From assembly GCA_938743325.2 (NCBI GenBank), contig OW568894.1, forward strand, positions 434,001-498,000: a stretch of 64,000 bases of DNA, read 5' to 3'. Positions 55,233 to 64,000 of the stretch are shown one piece after another. The notes under the pieces are model-generated. The model made no database searches. It was not told the origin of the DNA and worked only from the letters and a program-made list of their open reading frames with translations. This stretch comes from Pycnococcus provasolii (Eukaryota; Chlorophyta; Pseudoscourfieldiophyceae; Pseudoscourfieldiales; Pycnococcaceae). The position numbers and the translations under genes were made by a program. Position 1 is the stretch's first letter; every line of letters begins with the position of its first letter.

Positions 55233-55733
55233 CTAGATCGTTAGATAGAGGGTGGTGTCAACAAGTTGGTGGTAAGAAGTAACAAAAACAAAAGTCCTTG
55301 GAAGGTGGTGCACGCGTCCAATAATCTTGCTCTTGCTCGTGCCAACGCCTTTCGCAACGCCGCTGAACCTCTTGTCAATGAGCCGCGCGAGTCCTGTCCT
55401 CTCCGCCGTCGCCTCGTTCATGATGGTCATCTGCGCGCCTCTGTCAACAAAGGCGGTGACAGGATGTCCGTTGATGGCCATGTTCACGTACAGCACGACG
55501 ACCGAGCCGAAAGCCTCCGATCCATAGCCATCTCCATATTCTCCTCGATGTTCTTCTTCTGCATCGCCTCGTAGATTCTTTTTTGAGCCTCTGGGTCCAT
55601 CGGGTCCGATGTTCGTCGAGCTCGCGCATGCGCTGCGCCTCCGAGGAGGGAGTGGCTGCGGCGGCGGCACGCTGCATGCCAATAAGTAGCATATCACCAT
55701 CCTTGATGGATAAAGACGCGAGAGAAGCCTCAA
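55233..55733 (-). pseudogene. DDI1-like fragment, right-arm copy
   Basis: The counterpart of the left-arm fragment but more decayed: the region between the ubiquitin-like end and EAFGSVV is out of frame, and the catalytic motif reads FVDRGAQ instead of FVDSGAQ. So the two arms have drifted here while staying nearly identical elsewhere, supporting lack of function. Confidence 0.75.
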
Positions 55734-56180
55734 GCCTGATATGCTGACGGCGAAGACGCGGGAGGGAGCTGCTTGCCCTCGTGCATTATGACGAGCGAAG
55801 CGTCGGAGGAGCCCTGAGGCAGACGTCCAAAAACGAAAGTGTTATTTGTGTGGGCGCCATTTCGGGAAATGACCAACTCCAAACGTGCGTGGGCGCGGAC
55901 GACGACGAGCAGGTCAAGCAGCTTTTTCCCAGGGGTTTGACTACCGGGTACGGGATTTTGGGGATCCCGGTCGCGTCTTTTCTTGGTCCTTTTGGTCCTT
56001 TTCCTCAAAAGCCGACGCGCGACGTCTTGTGATGCTCGTGGAGGCGGAGCTACTCGTGGTGCAACACGCGCCCGGGCAGCGGCGGCGGCGGCGGCTTCCG
56101 GGGCGTGCGTGAATGTGAGTTCTAAGGTGGTGACCCCTAGTACTAGTTGGTTGTCCCCATTGTTAGCTCCCATAGGATGA

Positions 56181-56498
56181 ATTCATGCGCGTACTGAGGA
56201 TATCCTTCGCGCGGCTCACAAGGATCATCAAATCTTCCAAGTCCTCTCATGGCACGGCGACGCGGAGCTCGCGGCGGCGAAGTACGCTGCGGTGGATAGG
56301 GAGGCGGAAAAGCGTGGGGAAATTGAGGACGACATCATCATGGACAAAACGTGGGAGGAAGGAGGCGGAGGGATTTACATCCTCCGTCTCACCCACATCA
56401 AGAACCTCACGTACGACGAGCGCGTGGATTTGCTCGTCGGGTTGGGATTGCTTTTATGCAAAAAAAAATGTGACCGTGGTCTTTCTAGTCCTATTTAG
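56181..56498 (+). pseudogene. unknown coding fragment, right-arm copy
   Basis: Identical in translation to the left-arm fragment (DREAEKRGEIEDDIIMDKTW, then LTHIKNLTYDERVDLLVGLG). No start codon at its beginning; a stop at 56178 precedes it. Confidence 0.45.
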
Positions 56499-56558
56499 TG
56501 TGTTAGGTTATTAGTGAATGTTTTTTTTTTGTGTTTTGGGTGGTTGGTGGTAGACTTA

Positions 56559-56655
56559 CGATCTCCTTAACCGCTCGGACACAGTGTCTGTCAAGCTGCA
56601 GTTTTGCAACGCGACACCGACGAGATTCGAACTCGCGCGGGTTCCCCCAATCGAT
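56559..56655 (-). tRNA. second permuted class-II tRNA (Ser-like), right-arm copy
   Basis: Mirror of 50653-50749 and identical in all stems: 3' half 56612-56655, spacer 56589-56611, 5' half 56559-56588 on the minus strand. The same doubts about the anticodon loop apply. Confidence 0.58.
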
Positions 56656-56752
56656 ATCGAAGGTTAAAACCCGAATCTGAAAGTGTCACTGCATTTCTCA
56701 TGAGCAGTGGCTTCAAATTCGCAAAAAAATGCAACATTCATGAAAAAAAAAG

Positions 56753-56861
56753 TTCGAGTGCACCGCCTTAACCGCTCGGCCAAAGTGTCTATCGTCGAGT
56801 TGCAAAGTTTTGCCGTTCGACACCTAGGAGATTCGAACTCCTGCTCCTTCCGGAAGTGCAT
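56753..56861 (-). tRNA. permuted tRNA-Ser(CGA), right-arm copy
   Basis: Mirror of 50447-50555 and identical in both halves: 3' half 56818-56861, spacer 56790-56817, 5' half 56753-56789 on the minus strand. The T-run terminator appears as nine A at 56743-56751. Both arms therefore hold an intact gene. Confidence 0.9.
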
Positions 56862-57293
56862 GACTTTTATGTTGACAAAAAGATTTTGTCGATTAGGGGT
56901 TAGATGATGATGACAATTTATAGCAAGTGACTGGTGAGCAGTCTTTCCCACAGCTAGCGCCGCCGAGATGCACAAGAAGACCACTCACTCACTCACTCAC
57001 TCAGCTCTCCTCGAACGCACTCTCCGCACAGGCACACGAAAGCTTCCGTCACTCTTTTCGCGTTCGCAAGGCGCGAGTTTGGCAACAGGCGCCGCCGCGA
57101 CCAACTACAGACGGCCGCTTTGGCACCGCCGTACTACACGCGAGCCGCCGTGCGACATACGTAGAACTTATTACGCACGCATACGCACTTCCATGGGCTG
57201 CGACAACCACCAACCAAGGAAACACCTGTCTGTTTGTTGATTGGAGCGCGGCTAATAATAGTCCTCCACACTGCTTGCTTGTCCGTCCGTCAA

Positions 57294-57825
57294 GAGTGCT
57301 CATCATCGTCTGCTGCCTCCTCCTTTAGCAACAACTACTCACTCCCTTCCATGGCTACGCGCTGCGACGCATGACACGAAAAAGTAAAAAGGTTGTTGTG
57401 CTCCATCCCACTCCAGACAAACGGGCAACTCCTATGAATTTACGGGAACGGGTGATGAAAGCGTACAGTAAAGAGTTACAACATCGTCACAAGAAAACTA
57501 AGTCGCGTTCGTAGACACTGCCCACTTGAGTCAGCTTCCTATGCGCCGCCACACCCACGCACGCGTATCTCTGCCCGCGCCGCCTCCATGCCGGGAAGGG
57601 GCGAGAAGGGCAGAAAACAGAGAGGCGAGAACCCCCGGACCAACTGCAACGAGGAGGGTTAGGGTTAGGGAGGGTTAGGGTTAGGGTTAAGGATGGTGAG
57701 CCCGTGTCCTCCGCCGCTTTTCTTATCCTGTCTGTCACTTCACTTTGTTTTCGTCGTCATGTGGTGTCGCCGCCGTGCTCGTGCTTACTAGTTCAACTCA
57801 ACCACGCCTGTTTCTTTTCAATAAG
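57294..57825. promoter_or_regulatory. spacer and Sec14-like promoter with telomere-like repeats
   Basis: 57654-57692 contains five TTAGGG units (GAGGGTTAGGGTTAGGG twice), about 135 bases upstream of the Sec14-like start. The rest has no recognisable gene. Confidence 0.6.
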
Positions 57826-58813
57826 ATGGCGACGCCTCCTCCTTCACCACAACACCGTGAGAGTGAGAGTGATGATAATCACAGCAGTAGTATCAGCAAA
57901 AGTCCTTGGCGCGAGCTTGTGCTGTGGGCAGGACGTCATCCACAATCGCAAACGCCGTACCTGCTGGTTCGACTCGGCGCCGCCGTACGGCTGAACATGC
58001 CAGAAGAGGAACAGAGACTCATGGGTGACGTTCTCGTGCAGCAGGCGACTCACGGATTGACGGCGCACTGCTTGACACCGCCATCCGGCAAGCGGTGGCG
58101 TGAGATTGCCGTCGTGGTACGCAGAACTTTGTTTTTCTTTTTCCCATAAAAAAAACACACACACCACCTAACAATCCTTCTTATAAACAACACACACAAC
58201 TTAGGTTGACTGCGACGGTCTCAGTCTACGCCACCGTCCACCTCTCGACGTGATCCGCGACGGTATACCTGCCCTCTTGAACGCGGCGGAGTCGCACGGA
58301 GGGGCGTGCACGTCGCTTCTACTGGTGCACGTGCCGCCGACGATGAGCTTTGTGCTCACGCTAATACGCGGCGTGCTCAGCGCCGAGACGCGCAAAAAGC
58401 TCAGGCTGCTTCGCACGCGCGAGTGGTTGGAACTGTCTGCATCGCTGACGCACGGCGCAAGGCTTGCTGGCAGCGTTCCGTGGAGGACGACGGGGGAGAC
58501 GGGCCGTGTGGAGGTGGCGGCGCACGGCGACTCGATCAGTTCGTTGAGGCAGGGCGTGCCCTCGAGTCCGACGCGTACGAGCGTGGTGTGGGACGAGCGG
58601 CTCGATGACGCAGCCATGGCTTGCTGTGGTGCAGCCGTATCGGCAGTCAGCCGCGCGCTCCGCGCATTCTTCCAGCACATCTCTCATGGCGACGCCGCCG
58701 CCGCCGGCGAGAACGACGGCACCCGCATCCACGACGAGAAGTCGGCACCCCCGACGACTCGATGGCACTACGGCTGGTGGCCTGGCGAAGCTCTGCCCTC
58801 CGCGCGTCTGTAA
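57826..58813 (+). CDS. Sec14/CRAL-TRIO-like protein, two exons
   Basis: 299 residues. Exon 1 is 57826-58116 and exon 2 is 58205-58813; the 88-nt intron (GTACGC...TTAG) joins REIAVV to VDCDGLSLR. The centre reads like the lipid-binding CRAL-TRIO fold: VVVDCDGLSLRHRPPLDVIRDGIPALLNAAESHGG, then LLLVHVPPTMSFVLTLIRGVLSAETRKKLRLLRTREWLELSASL, matching the DxxGLS, P..F, I.P.L...T..K pattern. Such proteins carry phosphoinositides or other lipids between membranes. The CRAL-TRIO-N helices are weak, and the C-terminal ~110 residues are Ala/Ser-rich and not conserved. An upstream ATG at 57745 would add 27 residues. Assignment moderately confident. Confidence 0.72.
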
Positions 58814-58933
58814 AGTAAGTGAAACAACAAACACATTTTTCCGTCTGTAAAACCAGTTTTCACCTCTCTCTCTCGAGCCATAAGAAGAAGAAAAAAGGAT
58901 GATATTTTTTTATAGGTTGTTTTACCAGGTTGT

Positions 58934-59269
58934 TTATTTACGTGAGCCTCCCATGCCTCGCGACGGGTTGTTCTTCAGCAGGTATCCAGCGAGAAACTCG
59001 ACGGGATCCGACGGACGTTCGCGAACCTGCAAGTTTATTTTTGAAAAAACAGTGTGTGTGTAAGGTTAGAGTGATTTGTTCTTGTGAAGTCAGCCGGGCC
59101 TTAAGCTCGCAAGGCTCAGACTAATATTTCAAGAACTCCTTTGAAAAAAGAGAAAAAAAGAGAGAGAACGCACCAGCTGCTGCAGACCGTTAAGAAGCGT
59201 GGGCATGACGTGTTTGTCGAGATAGGAGCGCGGCGGCATGGACTTGGCGTCGTCGGAAGCGGCCTGCAT
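58934..59269 (-). CDS. DPY30: DPY-30 homologue, two small exons
   Basis: 62 residues. Exon 1 is 59174-59269 (MQAASDDAKSMPPRSYLDKHVMPTLLNGLQQL) and exon 2 is 58934-59026 (VRERPSDPVEFLAGYLLKNNPSRGMGGSRK). The 147-nt intron has GTGCGT and TGCAG ends. The joined protein is the Dpy-30 motif (PxRxYLDxxVxPxLLxGLxxLxxERPxDPxEFLAxYLLKN), a helical dimerisation module that binds Ash2/Bre2 in COMPASS H3K4 methyltransferases and also RSP2-type spoke proteins and AKAPs in cilia. The start at 59269 gives a protein shorter than the usual ~100 residues, but the missing N-terminus is disordered in other species; an upstream exon is possible since the frame stays open to 59449. Confidence 0.88.
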
Positions 59270-59898
59270 GGCGAACAGGGCGAGGATGAGCAGAGGCCGC
59301 GGAAGGTTTTTCCCCTGGGCCAGGTTGAGAGAGTTGAGGTTGCCTTCGCCTCCCCTCCCCGGGACGACGACGACGCGCCAGGTGCCCGGAGTTCGGCGAG
59401 GAGAGGAGAGCTCCAACGGTCCGAACTGTGGTTTCACCTCGGCCAGCAAGGGGAAATCCAGGGCTCAAGAGAATTCAAGCGGGCTCTCACCTTTTCGTTT
59501 TTTACCGTTTGCAAGCTTGCAGAATAGAACCGGCCAATATTGCTCCTTGCAAGCTCGCACAGGGGATATCCGCCGGTCTCGCTCATCATTATTGAGTATT
59601 GACCACCTCAATTAAGTTGCAGAATAGTCCGGCCCATGAGCTCAGCTGCAGTCTTTCACCCGTCTAGCAAGAGGGGTCACTCCACCTGCTGGTAGGAAGT
59701 CGGAGAGGGAGGGAGGGGGCGAAAGCGGCCGCAGGACCCCCAAGGGAAAACTTCCACCCCACCCACGAAGGCCACTAAGTGAGTCCACGACCGTTAGGGT
59801 TTCTGTTAGGGTTACCACCTTTCTTTTGTTCCCTTGCTCTGCCCCTTCTCTTTTTGGTGTCTGGAGCTCATTATCGTAGTTGCGCTCGCTTGTTCTCC
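59270..59898. promoter_or_regulatory. divergent promoter region (DPY30 / phosphohexomutase)
   Basis: Contains a direct repeat of CTTGCAAG-type palindromes (59510-59520, 59547-59555), and GTTAGGGTTTCTGTTAGGGTTACC at 59794-59817, about 85 bases from the phosphohexomutase start. No gene supported. Confidence 0.45.
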
Positions 59899-61878
59899 AT
59901 GGCGTCTTCGTGCTCACCTGCGTTGTCGTTGTCAAAGTCACCTGCCCGTGGTGGTGTTCATAAGAAGCCCCTTGTAAGTGGGGACTGCTCCTGCTCTTGT
60001 GCCTCCTCCTCCTCCTTGCGTGCTTATCATCATCGTCATCCTCGTGCTCATTCTCAATCTCACTCTTGGATGGTTCCTCCTCATAGAAGAAGATCACCTC
60101 CTCCATGCTGTGCTTCTGGTGGTTTTCCGTCACATGTTCAAACCGCTCTGGACCTGTGGTGCTCGCTGGATGCGCAAGAAGGTGGTTTGGAACGAGAAGA
60201 TACACTCATGCTAACTCAGATGACTGCCTCAACTCTCTCAGAGCGTGTGTGCACGCGCCTCGAGTTTGGCACCGCGGGACTCAGGGGACTCATGGGTGCG
60301 GGATTCTCGCGCATGAACGCCGTCGTGGTTGTGCAAACGACGCAGGGCATATGCGCGCACCTTTTGGACACGTTCGACAACGACACGCTGAAGCGAAGAG
60401 GAGTCGCCGTCGGATACGACGCGCGCGTCAACTCGGACCACTTTGCGCGCGCGGCAGCTGCCGTCTTTGCATCCAAGGGAATCCAGGTGTTTTTAACCAG
60501 CGAGCCGTGCCCCACGCCGATTCTTGCCGCCGCGGTTTCTTACAAGCAGTGCGCGGCGGGTGTCATGGTCACCGCGTCGCACAACCCGAAAGAGTACAAC
60601 GGATACAAGGTGTACTGGAGCAACGGCGCGCAAATCATACCGCCCGTCGACTCGCTGTGCGCCGCAGCCATTGAACAAAACCTTGACATATGGGAACGTC
60701 CGAACACGGACGATATCGCGTCGCACCCGCTCGTCAGCGATCCGCTTGCCATGGTTGCGCACCAGTACTTTGACGACATGGTGAAAAATCTGCACTTTCG
60801 TCCCAACAGGGAGAATGCGAGCACGCGCGTGCGCGTCGCGTACACGCCGCTGCACGGCGTTGGCGGGCCGTGTGCAGAGAAGGCGATTGCGATGTTCGGG
60901 CTGCCTCCGCCCGTGCGCGTTCCCGCGCAGGCGGAGCCGGATGCGGCATTCCCCACGGTGACGTTCCCGAACCCGGAGGAAGGTGCGGACACGTGGTCGC
61001 TGTGCTTTCAGGCTGCCGAGGAGGCTGGTGCAACGCTCGCGCTCGCGAATGACCCGGATGCCGACCGGCTCGCCGCCGCGGAGTGGAATGCCACCACAGG
61101 CAAATTCGAGCCATTCAGCGGCAACGAGATTGGCGCTCTGCTCGGGCACTGGGTGTGGACGGAGTACGCCAAGGCGCATCCAGACGTCGACAAGTCGAAG
61201 TGCGCGCTGCTGTGCTCGACTGTGTCGAGCAAGTTCCTAGGCGCAATGGCGAGGGCAGAGGGACTGCACTTCGAGGAGACTCTCACGGGATTCAAGTGGC
61301 TCGGCAACCGCGCGAGGGAGCTCGAGGAGGAGGGGATGATTGTGCTCTTCTGCTTCGAGGAGGCGATTGGGTTCTCTTTCAACTTCGCGCTGACGCCCGA
61401 CAAGGACGGCGTGGCTGCCGCCGCGGTGTTCAACGAGATGGCTGCCGCCCTCGACGCCGAGCGCGGCGTGACGGTGCGCGAGCACCTCGCGAGCTTGTAC
61501 GAGCGCTACGGCACATTTGCAAACAGGCAGGGGTACGTCGTGCGCGATCCCGCCGCGAACGCGGATTTGTTTGCCAAGCTGCGCGCGTCGTACGCGCGCG
61601 AGGTGGGAGGCGTTCGCGTGGCTCGCGTGCGCGACATGGGAATGGGACTCGACGGCACGCCCGACGAGTGCGACGCGGGCGCCGCCGGCGAGCCGAGCTT
61701 GCCGTGGACAAAGGGCGACTTGATGATCACGTATTACCTGGAGGGCGATGCGGAGGTTACGCTCAGGGCGAGCGGCACGGAGCCGAAGCTGAAGTGGTAC
61801 TTGGACGTGCAGACGAGCGGCGGCGCGGATGCCGACGCGCTCGCCGCGGCTGTGCAGGCGGAGCTCCTTGGCGTGTAA
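59899..61878 (+). CDS. PGM2: PGM2-type phosphoglucomutase/phosphopentomutase
   Basis: 659 residues, single exon. All alpha-D-phosphohexomutase motifs are present: FGTAGLRGLMGAG (N-terminal), VTASHNPKEYNGYKVYW with the phosphoserine Ser, ANDPDADRLAAAE (metal loop), CFEEAIGF (sugar loop) and LRASGTEPKLKWY (phosphate loop). The length and RGLMGAGFSRMN region fit the PGM2/PGM2L1/bacterial YhxB group, which interconverts hexose or pentose 1- and 6(5)-phosphates. The N-terminal ~90 residues before the domain are Ser/Cys/His-rich and may be a transit peptide; the ATG at 59899 was chosen over the one at 59779, which lies close to telomere-like promoter motifs. Exact substrate preference cannot be read from the sequence. 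Confidence 0.92.
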   Translation: MASSCSPALSLSKSPARGGVHKKPLVSGDCSCSCASSSSLRAYHHRHPRAHSQSHSWMVPPHRRRSPPPCCASGGFPSHVQTALDLWCSLDAQEGGLEREDTLMLTQMTASTLSERVCTRLEFGTAGLRGLMGAGFSRMNAVVVVQTTQGICAHLLDTFDNDTLKRRGVAVGYDARVNSDHFARAAAAVFASKGIQVFLTSEPCPTPILAAAVSYKQCAAGVMVTASHNPKEYNGYKVYWSNGAQIIPPVDSLCAAAIEQNLDIWERPNTDDIASHPLVSDPLAMVAHQYFDDMVKNLHFRPNRENASTRVRVAYTPLHGVGGPCAEKAIAMFGLPPPVRVPAQAEPDAAFPTVTFPNPEEGADTWSLCFQAAEEAGATLALANDPDADRLAAAEWNATTGKFEPFSGNEIGALLGHWVWTEYAKAHPDVDKSKCALLCSTVSSKFLGAMARAEGLHFEETLTGFKWLGNRARELEEEGMIVLFCFEEAIGFSFNFALTPDKDGVAAAAVFNEMAAALDAERGVTVREHLASLYERYGTFANRQGYVVRDPAANADLFAKLRASYAREVGGVRVARVRDMGMGLDGTPDECDAGAAGEPSLPWTKGDLMITYYLEGDAEVTLRASGTEPKLKWYLDVQTSGGADADALAAAVQAELLGV

Positions 61879-62090
61879 GTAGATTAGTATTATCGTAGAA
61901 GTGGTAGGAGGTCGGGTTAGGGTAATATGGATTCCCGGCCTGCGAACTAGGGTTACGCCGGGGTGCTGTCCCTTCATTCCCTCCCTCCCCTTCTTCCTCC
62001 GCCATCCGCCATCCGCCCTTCTTCTCTTCTCACCTGCTCTTAGGGCGCCCGCCGCGCGCTGAGCTCGGCAATAACGGTTTAAGCTCACGT

Positions 62091-62562
62091 ATGATGCCGT
62101 CGCCGCGGCCGTTCGCCGCGCTCCTTCTCGTGCTCCTTGTGCTCCTGCAGCACGCCGCCGAGGTGGACGCGCGGTTTTTCCTCGACCTCAGCTGGTTGTT
62201 CGGCTCGACGAGCGGCCAGAGCCTGCCGCAGAAGAAGAGCGATCTGCCTCGGCCCGTCGCCTTGCGTCGCAAGCACTTCCCGTTCGACTTGCACGGCTAC
62301 TGGTACTCGGAGGTGGAGCACGAACAGCACACGGTGCGCATCCACATGACGTTCAGTGCCACGAGAAGCACATGGGTTGTCGAGACTGCGCCGGAGCACG
62401 TCGTGGGAGAGCACGACAACAGAGCAGACTTTCAGCACGTAGACTCGTACGTATTTTCTTTCCCGATTTGTTTTGTTTTGACGTTTTGCTTGCAGGCTTT
62501 GCCTTTTCATTTTTTTCTTCCTCCTTGGGATTGCCGACGCGGTTGGGCTAACATCCAAGTCA

Positions 62563-62595
<33 letters not shown>

Positions 62596-63342
62596 TCGCA
62601 CATCGCACATCGCAGCTTCGACACATACCGAGGTGGTAAGCGCAGCGAGTGGAGCTTTTTTCGTGGGAGGGTTCTCAGCGAGGAGACGCTGGCAACAGGC
62701 ATGGTCTGCGTATGCGCGCGTGCTCAGTACGAGTACAGCAACGTCGCGGAGAAGCCGTCAGTGCGCTGCTTTGCGTACGAAACGCACAAGGGTGAGGACA
62801 GCGGCGGCCACGACCACATGATTTACGCCGTGAGCACCGAGGACTACGGCTGCCCACGCTCGAGCACAGACGGCGACGGCGTGCACGTAATCCCCTTCGA
62901 GCGGCGCAGCATGGAGCTCGTTCCCCCTCGCCTGCTCAACAACTGGGTGCGCGAGTCGTACGACGCGCGTTGCGTGGTGGAGCGCAGCCTGCAGCCGACG
63001 TACAGCCGGTGGCGTAAGCAGTGCAGTGCCGACGGTCCCGTGGAGGAGGGCCACAGCGACGTCGTCGCCAACTGGGGAACGTGCGGCGACAGCGAGGTGA
63101 GCCACCACTGGAGCGCGACGGGGTCGTTCAAGCACGACGCCGTCGTCGAGGGCCACGAGTCGGAGGGCGAGGCGAGCACGCACTGCCATCACACGGTATG
63201 CTTTGTGGACCTGTCGACGAGCACGGGCGGCGCTGCTGAGCACAAAAACGACTTCCTGCGCCGCGGTCCTCACTGCGCGGTATTCGGCGCGAACGAGAAG
63301 CCTGACATGGACGCTCACGACACCGCGACGACGATGCAGTAA
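62091..63342 (+). CDS. secreted protein of unknown function, two exons
   Basis: 360 residues. Exon 1 is 62091-62446 and exon 2 is 62616-63342; the 169-nt intron (GTACGT...CGCAG) carries an (AC)n microsatellite and restores HVDSFDTYRGG. Signal peptide: FAALLLVLLVLLQHAAEVDA. The mature part has FDLHGYWYSEVEHEQHTVRIHMTFSATRSTWVVE, which looks like a beta-rich secreted domain, then many Cys, Glu and His-rich pairs (ESYDARCVVE, GTCGDSEVSHHW, STHCHHTVCFVD). Composition suggests a disulphide-bonded extracellular protein, perhaps metal-binding. I do not recognise the family. A second in-frame ATG follows at 62094. A TTAGGG motif lies about 170 bases upstream. Confidence 0.75.
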
Positions 63343-63463
63343 GTAAGTTTACCCCCGTAACACAAGTTGAAGCTTGAAACTATACAAACTATCCATAAAG
63401 GTAGATGATGGTCAAAGTCAAATAACAAACACGGTGCGAGTACAATTTCGTCACACGATCGTA

Positions 63464-64000
63464 CTACAGTTCGTCGCGATATTTACCCCCAGTAAAGGTA
63501 CAACGCGCGAACCAAACTGAAAACGACATACCGCCAAGCGTGCTCGGCGACGATTCCGCGGTCCAAAGCGTGCGGGGAAGCACGGACCACTCGTTGTCAT
63601 CGCGCGAATCAACATCACGCAGAAGTGGGAATGACGTGCCACCATCAGCGTCCAACTTGCACGAAGACGACGGCGACGAGAACGAATTCTCAAAGTCAAC
63701 AGGTTCCATGCAACGATTCACCGCAGCGAACAGCATCCGCGCACTACTGGCGCCGCTGTTGTTTGCACCATCCTGCTTGTCTCGCTTTCGAAAGGAAACG
63801 ACAAGCACGCATTTCAACTTGACGCGCATGCCGTCAGGTCGTGTCATGGTGAAGGGCAACGATGCGCTGCTATTTCGCATCACAACTCGTCGAGCCTGAA
63901 GCGTTGGAAGCAAATCGCAGCTCCCGGCAAGAGAGCAAAGATTTTTGCTGAGCGCTGAGCGCAGCTGTCCCGCTGCATTGAAGCGTATATGCGAAATATT
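63464..64000 (-). CDS. C-terminal part of an unknown gene, runs off the window
   Basis: The frame is open without a stop from the window end to TAG/TAA at 63464-63466, 178 residues. It starts (at the edge) ISHIRFNAAGQLRSALSKNL and continues with VVMRNSSASLPFTMTRPDGMRVKLKCVLVVSFRKRD, then a Ser-rich stretch, ending GGMSFSVWFARCTFTGGKYRDEL. The last four residues, RDEL, resemble an ER-retention signal (HDEL/KDEL type). No family recognised. It converges on the secreted-protein gene with 121 bases between. Confidence 0.55.
   Translation of the reverse strand, partial: NISHIRFNAAGQLRSALSKNLCSLAGSCDLLPTLQARRVVMRNSSASLPFTMTRPDGMRVKLKCVLVVSFRKRDKQDGANNSGASSARMLFAAVNRCMEPVDFENSFSSPSSSCKLDADGGTSFPLLRDVDSRDDNEWSVLPRTLWTAESSPSTLGGMSFSVWFARCTFTGGKYRDEL

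Larger units (their letters stand above)
54595..57293 (-). repeat. right arm of large inverted repeat
   Basis: Reverse complement of 50020-52721. Position pairs sum to about 107,308 in the tRNA part and 107,316 at the inner edge, the shift showing a few small indels, mostly in the DDI1 fragment. At the outer edge two 3-base insertions are visible (near 57165 and 57255) before similarity ends near 57293. Confidence 0.93.

Noticed and set aside
1-64000. CRISPR arrays, rRNA genes, LTR or capsid-bearing elements
   Set aside because: No spaced direct repeats, no rRNA-like conserved blocks and no reverse transcriptase, integrase or capsid reading frames were seen.

Overview
The window looks like compact nuclear DNA of a small green alga, most likely a prasinophyte-type chlorophyte. 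The evidence is a two-exon phosphoribulokinase with all regulatory cysteines, a two-exon magnesium-protoporphyrin IX monomethyl ester cyclase (CHL27/CRD1), a probable RbcX Rubisco chaperone, short GT-AG introns (88-169 nt) in only six genes, GC-rich coding sequence, proline-rich (pherophorin-like) wall proteins, and permuted tRNA genes. Permuted tRNA genes are known from the red alga Cyanidioschyzon and from picoplanktonic green algae. No organism name can be proven from the sequence alone.

Layout. 1-8.4 kb: a telomere-like repeat, FCF2 (rRNA processing), a family-2 glycosyltransferase, PRK, an MRG-domain protein, a SLT11/RBM22-like splicing protein without its RRM, and VMP1. 9.6-16.3 kb: dihydroorotase, an unknown five-pass membrane protein, and a large hydroxyproline-rich membrane-anchored glycoprotein. 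16.6-26.8 kb: a mitochondrial-carrier-family protein, acyl-CoA oxidase, CHL27, a Mutator-like MITE, PWP1 and a zinc-finger protein. 27.2-37.3 kb: a 2,189-residue membrane-anchored subtilisin with polyproline linkers, a TIGR00027-type methyltransferase and a five-repeat INT_rpt protein. 38.3-49.1 kb: a coiled-coil protein, a VPS9-domain protein, RbcX-like, and an acidic unknown protein. 50.0-57.3 kb: a large inverted repeat (arms about 2.7 kb, loop about 1.9 kb). 57.8-64 kb: a Sec14-like protein, DPY-30, a PGM2-type phosphohexomutase, a secreted protein of unknown function, and a partial gene running off the end.

The most unusual region is the inverted repeat. Each arm carries two tandem class-II tRNA genes in circularly permuted order (3' half upstream of 5' half). 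The first is a convincing tRNA-Ser(CGA). In each pair the acceptor stem closes only with the upstream 3' half, and the seventh acceptor pair covaries between the two genes. The arms also carry broken host-gene fragments (DDI1, part of a cysteine-rich membrane protein, an unknown protein) and a piece of the 3' flank of the neighbouring acidic gene. The inner arm boundary lies inside the cysteine-rich gene, so recombination between the arms would flip the loop (with DNAJC21) and still leave one complete copy of that gene.

Functional themes are photosynthetic carbon and pigment metabolism (PRK, RbcX, CHL27), ribosome biogenesis (FCF2, PWP1, DNAJC21), chromatin (MRG, DPY-30), membrane traffic (VMP1, VPS9, Sec14) and cell wall or secretion. 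Genes are mostly single-exon, on both strands, with intergenic gaps from under 100 to about 1,200 bases.
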